A stretch of 64,000 bases of DNA from Lineus longissimus (GCF_910592395.1 NC_088324.1:3536001-3600000); one strand, 5' to 3'. Counted from the first letter of the stretch, positions 9,066-20,599 are shown. Program-made: numbers and translations. The notes: generated by a model not told the origin, from the sequence alone.

Positions 9066-11912
9066 CTAGGATAATGTGAGGTCCCCACACACGAAATCAG
9101 CTGCCAAAGCAGATTTCTTGATATCATAGTCCACAGCATCGTCCTCGTAGGTTTCACCCTCACTCCAGTATCCAACCACATACACCCCCCCCCCACCTCT
9201 CTTCAATGACTTCTCTATCTTCCCATGGTACACTGTTTTGTCTTGAGAGTCTTCATCGTACCACACATGGCAAATTCGTTGACCAACTATCTTCCCACCG
9301 ATGATGTCCTGAACACCTTCCCTGATATCAACTTCCATGTCAGGAAATTCCGATGCAAGATCTACAAGAGGCTTTTTTAACTTGGCTTCAAGCTTGTTCC
9401 TTTGAAAGGTGACTTTCTTTTGCTTCTTAGCCGCCAGCCTCCTTGAAATTTCTTCCCGTATTTCATTGCATTTTTTTCGTTTCTTCTGGCGCACTTCCCC
9501 TCCCAAGGTAATTGCGAGGTTAATCAGTTTCTGTCTTTTTTCAGGCTCAAGACTGTCCAAGTAATCCACAACATTGTTCTTTTGAGCACGGATGCGAGAA
9601 GAAATGTAGCACAGTGTAGCATTCGGGGCATTGTCTTTGACTGCACTAAACATTCCCATAACCTGCTCTGCATCAATGTTGTGACACCTGGCCGATTCTG
9701 TCTCCTTTCGCAACTCTGCTGTTATGTCCAAATCAAAGTATCGACTATACTGTTTCTCCAGAACAGTAACCACAGCAGTGAGGCAGGCTTTCATCATTGC
9801 TTTGAACAGATCATCATCAACTGGACCAGACTGAAGTTTCAGCAGCCCATCGTCTTGCTTCAGTTCTCCTCCAAAGAAATCATCAGTCATTGTGAGAGTT
9901 TCCTCTGGATTTGCGAGACAGGTTCGAACTTTAGCCAAGACATCTTTTACAGTACCAATCCCATCAACATGACTGATCTGTGTCGTTGCCGCCGTGTAAA
10001 ACTTCCTCATCCATGGACCGGAAAGAAGCTTGCCTATGAGGCCAAGTATCTGAATCTCCACTTTGGCTTCCGGAGATGCAAAATCATGCGCTATGCCAGA
10101 CTGGAGGCCACCACAGGAAACAGTTCCTTCTTGAAAGAATTTCGAGAAAAATGTTTCATGCTCATTCAGCTGTCCGCAAATATGAAACATAATGTGAAGC
10201 CGGTTGCCCCTATAGCGTGGTATTAATCCTTTTGGCAAACCAGCATCTAGAAGAGCAGTAGTGAAACCCTTGGGGTCACCCCGCCCATCCTTGAACCGAA
10301 ACTTGTTGATTGCCAATACCAGCTGACTAGCCATGCACTCTGTTCCAAACAGTTTCTTAGTAAGATCCTTTGGCTCCGCTACCTTGAGGGCAGACCTAGT
10401 CGAACTAGCTATGGTATCCAATGGATGAAGGTGGCAGTTGAGTTCATTTAGTTTGGTACCCCATGAATCCTCCAGCCGAACTATAGTAGCATGGTTCACC
10501 GCTGCCCGGTCAGTCATGGTGTTACGTACATGAGAAATAATATTTGATCGGCAAGAGTCAAAGTCAATGTCATCATGAAAGGCACAATAGATCTAGGCGA
10601 CACGATCAACGGATTCTACAATGTGGAGTTCGTAGTCCTCCGCAGTTCCGCCTGGTAACTGATCCAGGTCGATCACCTGACATTTCTCTTGGTTGGTGGC
10701 ATGTATCGAATTCACATGAACTCCCTCCTGGGTGGTTGCGTCGAATCCAAGAGTTAGGTTTTCCTCAAGCACCAACATTTCTGCCGCCTGGAAGTCTGAT
10801 ACAATGCCAAGTTCGCGTACCATTTGCTCAACTGTAGTCCTATGTGGTACTTTGTTTACAGTTACCCCAAACCTTTTTGCAAACTTCTGAATTAGGATCG
10901 GAATGTTTTTTGTTGGAACGTGGTTCACAATGGCATCATACACAATCAACCTCATGTCCATTGAGAATGTTTTGTTGCCCTCCTTTTCCAAACTTGGTTG
11001 TTCTAAGGTCTGAACAGTTTCTTCTAAAGTCATCACTCGTTCTTCTAACCCGCCAATTGTATCATCCTTTTCCTGAATTTTTTCCTTAAGTTCCACGAAT
11101 TCCGATAAGGGAACATAATCCATGTAATCGCAAGCAAGTAAATCTTTCTCCTTCTTTAAACGTTTGTATTTTCTCTGCTTTTCTTTTAGCTTCTTTTGTG
11201 TGACGGCAAGTTCTCGGGCAGTAACATCCTTTGACAGTTTGATTTTAAGGGCACTAATCAGGGCATCTTTCTTTGCCAAAGCCAACTTTTTCCGATTCAT
11301 ATCCTGATTTAAGTATTTCACTTTAATCCTCTTCTGAGTATCTATTCTAGATCTTAAATCTTTCACAGATGTGAGGTACCTCTCCTTCATTGCAGACTTT
11401 GTGTGCGCAACAAAGTCCAAGCGTCTCTTCAGCTTCAACTTTCTTGGCGTCATGGCTTGGCTGGATCTAGATGATAAGGACCTAATTGGAATATTTAAAT
11501 CCTACGGAGTGACTGCCTCAGGTACAGACGTCGGTTCATCACGTTCAGCAGATGGGTTGACACGGACAGTAGATTGAGATGAATCTGTTGTCTGTTCACA
11601 CAATGTGTAAGGCGTGTTACAGACTGCCGAAAACTTGTCCATATCCGATTCCTTCGAAACATTCTTGTATTTGTTCACTGATATCCTTAGAAGTGACTTC
11701 AATTGGCTTCGAGTAATCCTGCAGTGCGTTCTTTCTTCTATCGCCCGAACGGTTTTTACATCCGACTGATTACTGGCGAAAAACAGGAACAGCAAATGTC
11801 CATTTTGAAGACGTTGACGGTCATCAGGGCCAGGAACAGAGGTGAAGTTGTCTTCCAGGAACTGGCGGACCTTGCCAAACCCTCCTCCCTTCTTCCTCCC
11901 TATTCCGGGCAT
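9066..11912 (-). pseudogene. Putative transposase of the unnamed transposon, two in-frame TAG codons
   Basis: One frame of about 949 codons runs from an ATG at 11912, just after a splice acceptor (TTATTTTCAG), to 9066. It is broken only by TAG at 11502-11504 and 10593-10595. The order is a Lys/Gly-rich N-terminus with a globular region, a long coiled coil (about 11100-11450), and a core with GFDATT, then CHLHPLD, YRGNRLHIMFH and LGLIGKLLSGPWMR. At the C-terminus is a small barrel-like segment (HVWYDE.. YHGKIEK.. VVGYWSEGE) resembling chromo/Tudor folds. The Asp of FDAT followed by C-x2-H recalls the RNase H-fold core of hAT transposases, but similarity is too weak to assign. The same protein family is coded at 36463-45035. 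Confidence 0.6.
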
Positions 11913-12049
11913 ATTGAACCTGAAAATAATAAAACAGGATAAGTAAAATGTTAAAAGTGTCACAGACATGACAGAGTACCCCACTTATACATGTTATATT
12001 AGCAGAACAATATTCTAAAAACAGTTAAAAAAAGCACATGGTGATTTGT

Positions 12050-12250
12050 TATTGTTTATAATGATGTTAGCCAATAAGATTGCAGAAATAAAGCCACATG
12101 ACCTACACACAGGAACACACGTGGTAGTTTGTTATTGTTTATAACGATGTTGGCCAATGAGATTGCAAACATCGTGTCACGTGACCGGGATTGGCTAAAA
12201 ATAGCTACCATCGAGCCGTGGCATATCGTTCCAAAATCTCTAATCATCGG
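12050..12250 (-). promoter_or_regulatory. Promoter-like region of the unnamed transposon
   Basis: Contains an imperfect 85-bp direct duplication (GTTTGTTATTGTTTATAA blocks), two CCAAT boxes and a TCACGTGACC E-box palindrome, upstream of the gene. The same CCAAT plus CACGTGACC pairing occurs upstream of the second family member (45289-45320). Confidence 0.5.
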
Positions 12251-13001
12251 CGTTACAAATACAAATTATAAATAAATTCTCATATAAATTACTATAAAAC
12301 AAGTTATTACACCAATATGTCGTAATTTAAGTTGGAAACAACTATTTGTATGCTGGTAAACAAGGATGATTTGGAGAGCAAAATCTTACCGCAAAATGGC
12401 GGATTCATAAATTTTCAGCGTGGACAAAACTTTTTCCTGAAAAGATTTAGATGTGTTCTAATTGTTCTACTGGCTTCAAATTTGGACCAGACTTGGATTA
12501 TATAATGTAGATAAAGACTAAATAGCTTTGAAAGCGAACATCACTTGCCTTCGGGTAAATCGTCGATGGTCAAAATCACCAAAATGTTCGACGAAGATTT
12601 TTTTCAACTTTTCCTTGTTGCATTGAAAAATTTCGAAATCGATGGGGACGAGGATGATGTGAACCACGTCATCAAATAGTGCGTTTTCTGGTAGCTCCTA
12701 AGAGAAGCAAACACAGGGCAACGAAAGAGGACCAACCTCGGGCCAACGATCGAGCAGTGGATCACACCTGTAGCGCAGCGGATTAGGCAGCCTTTGTGCT
12801 GTCTGCCACATACCTACTCTTTGTTCCGTAGAAGTAGCTCATACAAGTGCTGCTTCTCATCCGCACTAAGAGTGCTACCTTGCGTTGCAGCGATATTTGC
12901 TGCTCAATTATATCCTGGGGTGACAACTTGAAGATAGGATCATCGATATCCAGGTGAGGGTACCTGAGCAGATTTTTATAATGAAGGTCAGATACGCACT
13001 G

Positions 13002-13781
13002 TTAGTGTGTGACCCTATTATTCAAGGAGCCACTAGGGACTAAGTGGGTAGCATGAATATGATCTGACAAATCAGTGAACGCAACAGGACGATTATCACG
13101 GAAAGTGACATTTTTCTTTGAATTGTTCGTAACCCAGAGAATGGCTGCACTTTTCCTGAGCTTTACCAACATGTATGATGGACAATATTTACTGAATTGC
13201 TCAGTAGGCTGCAGCAAAACCTCAGTATGCTTGAGCAACTTAGGAACTTTGCCTTTGACTACAATACTCCTAGTCTGACCTGGTCTCAAAGTCACTGTCT
13301 GTACAGGGGTGAACTGGATACGCCTGGGTCTGACAGTTAAGGTACTGGTTGAAAAGTCAAGTGTACCATTCAATTCCGACAGGGTCCGAGCACCCAAAAG
13401 CAAATATGGTCCGGTAAGGTTGTCTGCAACAACAGCATGAATGCGGAGCTTATGACCTTGGATAAGAAGCTCAATATTTATAGCTTTTGTGACATGCAAG
13501 AATTCACCGTTTCCTATGCGAAAATGTATTGGATCAATGTCCATCTTGGGCAATTTTGAAAGATAAGGAGACTTGTTGACAGATGAACCAGAAACTAAAG
13601 TGCGTGTTGCACCTGAGTCAACAGCAATTACTAATCCCTGCTTATCTGGGAGGTAGCCTTTTACATAATTTTGTGTAGTGAGTTTTAGATCAATTGGCTC
13701 TGGGCCCAAGTATTCAGATTCATGGGATGAAGAATGTACAGGATTATTATTTAAAACATTGTTACAACTAGGGGGCGACAC
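13002..13781 (-). CDS. Gypsy aspartic protease region
   Basis: The retropepsin active-site block VIAVDSGATRTLVSG is followed by a family-like LLLGARTLSELNGTLD near the usual flap/second motif distance. This would mature Gag-Pol. The frame ends at 13002. The continuing pol linker (12825-13000) has frame changes, so the element is defective. Confidence 0.75.
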   Translation of the reverse strand: MSPPSCNNVLNNNPVHSSSHESEYLGPEPIDLKLTTQNYVKGYLPDKQGLVIAVDSGATRTLVSGSSVNKSPYLSKLPKMDIDPIHFRIGNGEFLHVTKAINIELLIQGHKLRIHAVVADNLTGPYLLLGARTLSELNGTLDFSTSTLTVRPRRIQFTPVQTVTLRPGQTRSIVVKGKVPKLLKHTEVLLQPTEQFSKYCPSYMLVKLRKSAAILWVTNNSKKNVTFRDNRPVAFTDLSDHIHATHLVPSGSLNNRVTH

Positions 13782-13789
13782 AATATGGC

Positions 13790-14254
13790 CTGTTGACCGT
13801 CCCCTATCTAAAAATGTGGCTGATAACTAGTATAGTTGGTCGTCTGTTGTTGTCCTTGATTGTTGTTAGCAGAAGGGTCCCAGTAGTTTTGCTGTTGATA
13901 TGGCTGCTGCTCAGACGGGCTATATGTAGGCTGGTGCTGATAATTGTAGCTTGGTGGACGTGGTCGTTGAAACCTGGTATTTGCTGCTCGGGCTGCTGGT
14001 GGGACGAAGTCAGAGGGGAGCTCTCCTCGGGCGACTTGAACCTGGAAGCGGTGGCAATAACGCCAGAAATGACCAGTGCGGCCGCAAAAATGGCAGGGGT
14101 GGCTTTCACGGGTTCGTGGACGGCTTGGGGATTGCGACCGTTTTCGCTGCTTGTGGGCGTAGTCGTCGCTTCGAGACGGGCGGCTGGATCGCGGGTATGG
14201 CGATGTGGGTCTTGGACTGCGTGGTGCGTCTATGTCCTGGCTTTGGAAAGCTGC
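13790..14254 (-). pseudogene. Gypsy gag C-terminus with CCHC zinc knuckle
   Basis: In the frame covering about 14060-14110 the sequence reads CHFCGRTGHFWRYCHR, a CCHC knuckle, followed by a Gln/Tyr-rich linker. It is out of frame with the gag ORF upstream, so at least one indel separates them. Confidence 0.6.
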
Positions 14255-14899
14255 CTAGGCCTGCGGTGGCGAGGCTTTGTCCATCTTCAGGTCGCCCAAC
14301 TTGGCTAGGATGGCATGGAGGACGTGGTCTGTGGCATTGGTGGCGTGAACTTGGTCCGCTGCTGTTGAGAAATGTACGTGCTGTGGCGTGATATCAAGGA
14401 ACCGCTGCGCACATTCGGCGATGGCGTTTGAATCGTAGTCAGCGTCCATTGCCATTATAACGGCTTTCTGACAATAAGGAGGCAAGGTTTGTAGCAGTTT
14501 GTTTTTGATCTGGTTATCATCATACCCAATGCGGAGTGAAGCCAGCCTAATTTTACTTAGGTGCTGTTGTGCAGTCTGGTTTGCGGTGTAAGTAATCGAC
14601 TCAAACTGCTGTACATTGGCAAAGTGGGAGTGGGTAGGGGAAAACCTACTAAGAAATTGTGCCTTGAGGTCAGGCAAGTCCTCAAATTCTTGGTCCTCGG
14701 CCCAAAGGCGAGCATGTTTAGACAGGCGACACTCGAGAAGGCGCACAACATTGTTCATAGCATCGTCATCACCTGGTTCATGCAGGTTATGTGCCTGAAG
14801 ATAGTCATGGAATGACAGCCACCAAGATGTGGAGAGTTCATGACTTAATACTTCACCATCGAAGTATGGAGGCAATAAATCAGTGGGGCTCAACGCCAT
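14255..14899 (-). CDS. Gypsy gag
   Basis: A 214-residue helical protein beginning MALSPTDLLPPYFDG, with the retrotransposon gag region around LWAEDQEFEDLPDLKAQFLS and HLSKIRLASLRIGY. It forms the capsid of the retroelement particle. It lies at the normal place downstream of the 5' LTR, with a leader of about 850 bp. Confidence 0.75.
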   Translation of the reverse strand: MALSPTDLLPPYFDGEVLSHELSTSWWLSFHDYLQAHNLHEPGDDDAMNNVVRLLECRLSKHARLWAEDQEFEDLPDLKAQFLSRFSPTHSHFANVQQFESITYTANQTAQQHLSKIRLASLRIGYDDNQIKNKLLQTLPPYCQKAVIMAMDADYDSNAIAECAQRFLDITPQHVHFSTAADQVHATNATDHVLHAILAKLGDLKMDKASPPQA

Positions 14900-14929
14900 T
14901 TTGGTTTATGTTGTCAATCTATTATATTA

Positions 14930-15752
14930 TGGGAAAAAGATAATTCTCTATTGGAGGATGGGGGTGGTGATACTGTTCAGTTGGCTGGAAGAAAATGCTG
15001 AAATGGCGGTGAAAAGTTAGTTACATCAGGATGTTGCATGCACTGGAATGGGCGGAAAAGTTAGTTACAATACATTTCAATGGCGAGGGGCGAAGGGGCT
15101 GTCTTAGTGAACTGAAACAGGGCAAGAAATTGTATCACAGCATGGTAATCATAAGGCAAATCAACAATCACATGTAAGTCTATTAAGGAACAGTTGATCC
15201 ATAGTCTCTGCTGGAATGTCACTTGGTGATGTCACAATCACTAACAGTCGGCAAAGTCTTGAATGAAGATTATGATGAAACACACAGTCTTGACTAACGG
15301 AGGAGACACAGTCTTAGAATCTGGATGAAGATTACGAGGAAACACAGTCTTGGATGATGATCATGAGGAAACAGACGAAGTCTTGGAGAATACTTGGTAC
15401 TGGCATATCATGGTACGTGTAGACATCAGGGTCAGCTGATAAGACAGATAGTGACGGCTGTCAAAACAATTTTTACAGTGTCTCGGAAACGGGGATCACA
15501 GAGTTGAATCCTTGAGTTCGGGACGGAATTGGTGATATACAACCTGGCGGCCTGTTGAAGTTGAAAATCGGTCCTACAGTAGAGAGTAGTCCGTTATAAG
15601 ATGTTCCGCTTGAATATATTTGCCATTAGAGGGCATTTTGAAGGATGATGGAATATCCTAAAGTCGGAAGATAGCACATGAGCACGTGTGAGAGGATTCA
15701 CGAAGTCCCGATCAGAGAAAATTTACGATAAAGCCGGTTCTCCACCATGTCA
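14930..15752 (-). other. Gypsy 5' leader; PBS at 15734-15747
   Basis: No ORF. The primer site TGGTGGAGAACC lies 5 nt from the LTR edge on the minus strand. The leader contains several near-repeats of a phrase like CACAGTCTTG (about 15280-15390). Confidence 0.55.
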
Positions 15753-16038
15753 TGTTGGGATCGTCAACATAATTCGAATGGACTAAGAATATCCTCTTAT
15801 CATGTTATAAGTTTATTCACTATAATGTCCTAGACAAGAAGCCACATCAGGGCAAGAGTCGGATGACCAGCAATAGACAATAGATAGGGCAACGCATGAC
15901 CTATAGAGACGGAGGTCCGCGCACTTCTGATTGCTTGACCCAGTTTATACCTGGAGATCAGCCTCCTTCCACGTGGTCACGTGACGGAGGGTCCTAACGC
16001 TGAGGCTCCTCATGGAAGGGTCTAAACTATATATAACA
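15753..16038 (-). repeat. 5' LTR of the gypsy element (286 bp)
   Basis: On the plus strand it runs from TGTTGGGATC to TATATAACA, so it has the TG..CA ends. The last 133 bp match the truncated copy at 7389-7521. It contains CACGTGGTCACGTGAC and a TATATATA near its start, which may be the promoter. Confidence 0.85.
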
Positions 16039-16041
16039 GTA

Positions 16042-18154
16042 GTCATCCTTTTGTAGAAAGCTTCCTTTGCCACCAGACAAACTGAGACACATCCACTCTT
16101 GGTGGCGTTGCGCTATCGTCTTTGGGACATTTTTGAAATTCTTTCCTCTAACAACATGTCCCTTCTCCAAACAATTCAAACCTTCGAATCTCATGCAATA
16201 GTGTTGTCTACAAGGACCGAATCTTCGTATCTGACGAGGCAAATGTATCATATAATGATGTTTTGGTACAAAATCAGTTGGGAATATTTCAGCAAAGCTA
16301 TGAAGGTATTGTCCAATGAGATATCTAAGGAAGGATACATCTTGCTCTGTTATCTTGTAAGCAAAGCACAGAGATACTATTTTCAGCAGATTCAGAAAAC
16401 AGGACAGGTGATCATCACATTCAGCTATGTTCAGTTTGTCAACAAGCAAAAACGGAAGGCAGAACGCCAGATGAATTATCTGGGAGGAATACTGAGAAAG
16501 TGTTCACCCTTTGACAGATGATTCTTCAATATCGTAAGTATCACAAGGAAAATTGAAGTTTTCTATAATCTATAAATGCATTCACAGTAGACAAAAGTAG
16601 AATCTTTCTTTCACAAACGAAGTAGGAGAGAATAAGCCTAACCTCCTTATTCAAGACACCTTCTAAAATCACATGCATTACATCTTGTGGAAAGCACACT
16701 GTTGCATCAAAAAATGGGGCAGGGTTCATGACACTCAGTCCACAGACTCCATAAACCTTGGAAAAATGTTATCTTGCCTTTCTTTTCATAGAACTGTCTT
16801 CAACAAGAGAACATTGTTGCTTAAGCTCAGTCAGTGTGCGATCACTGCACTGCTCTACAAAGTGTTTTTTATTCATTTCTTCGTTCAGAACCATACAATT
16901 GCGACACAGTCTCATAGCTGAGCCTACTGATTCTTTGAATCCAGCCATCAGGTTGCTTGCAGGAGTGTCACCACTAAACAATAATAATGCTCCTTTGAAC
17001 ACTCTTTGTTCTCCTTTCACAGTGAATTCATATCCTTGCTCAAGCTGGCTAAGGCCCTGCAGGAAGTTACTGAATATTGCTGTTCTTGCTGACACACCAT
17101 ATTACTTTAGGTGACTTGTTTTTGCAACACCTAGCAACTGAATTGCTTTTAGGGATAATATAAGGTGTGGTCTAATATTCAACAATATCCAGTAAAACAC
17201 ACCAACTTTGTGCTTCTTTGATTTAGCTCCTAGTGCATTCGCTACTTCCAAATCATCATAGTAGGCACATATCTGCAGTGCTTTTTGATCCTGTGAAAAA
17301 ATTGGATGTTGCTTATAAAAGGACCCATCCATGACATCACCAAAAACATTCTCTTTATCACTGAAATGAGGATGGTCAACTTCATACAAAATGTCTTCAT
17401 TATTCAAAAGAACATTTAGCTGTGTCAGGAAATCAACATAGTATCCTTCACATGCAACCTTTTTAATTTTGCCTTTCATCAATTTCCATCTGTGACCGAA
17501 CACCACAGCAGATGGCTCAATCAAATTCAATTCCTCACAAGCAAATTTGTTCAACAAATATGGAGTTTGTACATTTTTAAATGCTTCAGAAGGGTCAGGG
17601 ATTCTACTATTTTCAATGGGCTCAAAAATATCATCCGCGTTATCAATACCTCTTTCTGCAAGTGCCTTCAGAACATGTAAGCGAATACAGTGATACTGCT
17701 CACTAAGCAGAAATCGAGTTTCCTCCATCAATCCAGAAAGTGCTCCCTGGGTCAAATGATGCCTATGGCGCAGGCTAAAGATGAATTTCCCTTGGTTAAG
17801 ACAAATGTGTTCACTACATGTAGCTCCAACTGTATGGTGATTGGTTTCACTAGCAGGCTGAGCAAAGTCATCAACTGACATTTCCTCTTCCTCGAGCACA
17901 TTTTCTACAATGCTCGGATTTTCAAAGACAGCAGATAATTCACCATGTTTCCTTGAAATATGCTTTCGCATTGAATTTACCTTACTGTATACATCTGCAC
18001 AGGCTGGGTATGGACAATTGAGTGATAAATTTGGTGAATGCCTGTGTAGTTTTTGAACATGAGCAAGAAATGTACCAAAATCGTAACACGAAAAATTGCA
18101 CAATGAACATGAATGACACAAACTGGAAGTAGAATGCTCCATGGTCAATGGCAA
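16042..18154 (-). pseudogene. EnSpm/CACTA-type transposase, interrupted
   Basis: The N-terminal part (17102-18154) has two C2H2-type fingers (about residues 12-70), then a tnp2-like region with DGSFYKQHPIF and YYDDLEVANALGAKSKKHK. In-frame TAA codons break it near 17100 and 16767. The conserved block PFFDATVCFPQDVMHVILEG follows. After another frame break the 16042-16449 part has PTDFVPKHHYMIHLP, CMRFE and KNVPKTIAQRHQEW, matching the DUF4218-like end of animal EnSpm transposases. The 3' end is cut off by the gypsy LTR at 16038. It lies just downstream of the last exon of the SAM-domain gene. Confidence 0.75.
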
Positions 18155-18167
18155 CTACACACACATT

Positions 18168-18494
18168 TTACAGAGATTTAACAAATCGGTTGTATTTGGT
18201 GGACCTGTTATTTGCTTGTCCTTTTTTGTCTGCTATTTCATAGCAGCGATCCTGGACGAAATGCAAGAATCCTCGGTGACGTCGTGGAAAACAGATGTCG
18301 AAAACGTAGTAGCAGGCGAAGAGAAGGTTCAAAGCGGAAACTAGCGATATGCAGTCATACGAGAACAGCAGGTCGTTCTCCACGTAAACTAGAGCCTGCT
18401 GAATTTCATGGTCGTCCCCCTTCGGGACAACTACGAGCACGAAACAGGGCTGTGGGACTTTGCCATTACCCAGGGATGTCATATCGACTCCTTG
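18168..18494 (-). CDS. SAM-domain gene, last exon
   Basis: After the acceptor TATTTTTTGCAG it encodes QPCFVLVVVPKGDDHEI, then LLFACYYVFDICFPRRH and GFLHFVQDRCYEI, the C-terminal domain seen in SAMD3-like proteins. A stop lies at 18168. It could also be read as a separate transposon ORF, but strand, phase and family order support the last exon. Confidence 0.65.
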   Translation of the reverse strand, partial: QGVDMTSLGNGKVPQPCFVLVVVPKGDDHEIQQALVYVENDLLFSYDCISLVSALNLLFACYYVFDICFPRRHRGFLHFVQDRCYEIADKKGQANNRSTKYNRFVKSL

Positions 18495-18666
18495 CTGCAA
18501 AAAATAATGACCTATTGTTACTATATGTGCAATGTATCAACCAAACTCAAATCCATTACATGTATGAAGTCATATTTCACAACTTTACACAGCAGATATT
18601 TTTTAAATGAAAAAAAATGTCCTTTTTTTAGTTTATTTCTGATATTTTCAGCTGAACCAGGCAAAC

Positions 18667-18738
18667 CTGCAAAAACCTTTTCCATTTCACCATGAAATAC
18701 TCCGAGGTAGTGGTTCTTAAAACTTGCACTCTTTTATT
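18667..18738 (-). CDS. SAM-domain gene, exon 7 (tentative)
   Basis: 72 nt between an acceptor-like TTTCCTGAG and the donor TTGCAG/GTTTGC. Phase 0 fits both neighbours and it reads SEYFMVKWKRFLQ into exon 8 (QGVDMTSLG). No conserved motif proves it. Confidence 0.4.
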
Positions 18739-18804
18739 CTCAGGAAATCATGGCATACCTATCATAATAATCCTTGATTTAAAGGGCATGTTCACTTTCG
18801 TTTT

Positions 18805-20599
18805 GTGACCAAGTTTTGTGATCCTTGGGAAAACGGAAAAAGCGAGGAATTTGAAAATTGCAGGGATGATACAATGATTAAAATGATTAATATTGGGTGA
18901 AATGACAATTCGTTTACTTGTCATTAACTAAGACAAAAGAACAATTGAACTGATTAGGCCTTGTGAAAATGCCATGATTTTCTAAATATTACTTCAGAAA
19001 TGGGTTGTGCCGGTCATGAGAGCTCCAAATAATCCAATAATTTGATTCATAATTATCAGAAACACCCCAAAAAATGACTTTGAAATTCATCGTTTAAGGG
19101 AGAGTTGACCTCAGATGAACTATTAATTCCTCAAGCCATTTTAAAAATAGCCATTCATTACTTCGAGTTGGGTATTACATGAATCTGTTTGTAACACAGC
19201 AGATTGAACCATTCAACTGTGGGGGTGTGCACTGCGTGCTGGACAACAATGGCCACAGTGAACAATGAAGGCCTAGGGTTCATAGGCCTATAGAATGGCA
19301 GATGTGCTGAGCTGCCATCATTTTCCTATTGAAGGACACAAAAAGCCAATTGTTTGAGTTACCTGGGCCTACTGCTGATGAACTTTCTAATAGTTTTCTT
19401 TACTTTTAGCTCCTAAAAATGTCGTAATAAATGTATTGAATCTCAATATGGCCCTACTCTTTCATAAAAATGACTTGTTCTTCATCAAGAGGGCATAATG
19501 AGAATGAATGATGTCTATAAAAGTGATCAAATCCAAATGGACATCAGAAAGAAAAGAAATGATAATAAAATGAACCATTTCATCGCATTTGCTACAGATA
19601 AGAGTTGGGTTTTCCCCTGGATATCACCAGTCTTCCTGTTGCCTTTTTTTTCTTCAGGGTGTTTCTAACAAATGAAACCAATGGCAAATATGAAAGCGGA
19701 TACCAGTACCATTTCATTTGTGAGAAAAGTATAGTTTGGTGTTCATAAGCCTACTGTCAACACATCTATACTAGGCATGCTTGAAATCCCTCAATTGTGA
19801 AGCACCCACCACAATGAACTGCATGCAGTGAAAACTACCCAGTGGACTTAGGGGACAGACACACCAATAAGAGGACTTTGTATGGCAATGAATGCTTTAG
19901 ATGATAAGGGAAAGAGCAAGCATTTGGCCTTCTGGTTTGATGTTCCCCCCCCCCCCCCCCCGATCAGTGTGATATAGCTTATTATTGTAGTTTGTTTTTT
20001 CTTCTATGAACAGAACTTGTGTTGAACCGTGCAAGGCATACATTTTTAGTTCAACAACAAATGGATTTGATTACATGAGGTTGCCAAAATCATCATCAGC
20101 GCCACCATAGGAGTAAAGAGAAACAATCGGACAGAATTTGCAAACCAGGAAAACATCCCAAGTGCGCATGTGCGATCAATCATTTTTGCCTGGGGCGAGG
20201 TGGCAGATTATGACCAGTTGTTTATCTTTTCTCCAATGGTGGCACTGATGTCAAGTGTGGCAAATGAAATGATGATTACCTCTGAGACATACACTGGAAG
20301 TGTTATTTGTGACAAATAACCCCATATCTAATTTAACACATTATTCTTTCAAAATTAAACCCAAACTATTTTAGCAATTGTCATCTGAACATTGTTATTC
20401 TTCTAATTGCCCGAGGAATTTATTGTCTGGCCATGCTATTGATATACTACTGTGAAGCCTGCAACGCATCTGAAATTGAAAAACGACACTGGTTATTAGA
20501 GAATAAAACTTATGGTATAGGTTGTCCTACCTATCTGCAATCAACTGCCCATAAATGGAATCATCAGTCACATCCCCATCAGTTTATCCACAGTCAGAA
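18805..20599. other. Non-coding 3' region of the transposase-USP transposon
   Basis: No convincing ORF on either strand. It contains a run of about 17 C at 19945-19961. Otherwise AT-rich and unassigned. Confidence 0.4.

Larger units (their letters stand above)
8479..12816 (-). mobile_element. Unrecognised 4.3-kb DNA transposon with 8-bp TSD
   Basis: Both ends show the inverted repeat TAGGTATGTGGCA. The direct repeat CTCTTTGT lies at 8471-8478 and 12817-12824. Deleting the insert plus one TSD copy rejoins the gypsy pol frame exactly, so the boundaries are firm. An 8-bp duplication is typical of hAT, Merlin, P or Zisupton elements. The encoded protein matches none that I know. It carries one long gene (9066-11912) and a promoter-like region near 12050-12250. 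Confidence 0.85.
7389..16038 (-). mobile_element. Gypsy LTR retrotransposon, 5' end complete, 3' LTR truncated, interrupted
   Basis: On the minus strand the order is 5' LTR (15753-16038), PBS (15734-15747), gag with zinc knuckle, aspartic protease, the start of RT, PPT (7522-7529) and a truncated 3' LTR (7389-7521). A 4.3-kb DNA transposon (8479-12816) sits in pol just ahead of the RT. RNase H and integrase are missing between about 8225 and 7530, so the element cannot be autonomous. Its 5' LTR begins inside the EnSpm transposase reading frame, so it inserted into that transposon. Confidence 0.8.

Noticed and set aside
8873-9196. 107-codon minus-strand frame
   Set aside because: Overlaps the 3' end of the transposase in another frame and spans a poly-C run.
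9582-10226. 214-codon plus-strand frame
   Set aside because: Antisense of the unnamed transposase core; no motif and wrong strand for the element's promoter.
13793-14391. Plus-strand frames of 171 and 146 codons over the gypsy gag region
   Set aside because: Antisense shadows of gag and its zinc-knuckle linker; Trp/Leu-rich with no family likeness.
18168-18500. Second ORF of the EnSpm element
   Set aside because: Considered because it adjoins the EnSpm transposase, but a good acceptor, phase match and the SAMD3-like C-terminal character favour the last exon of the SAM-domain gene.
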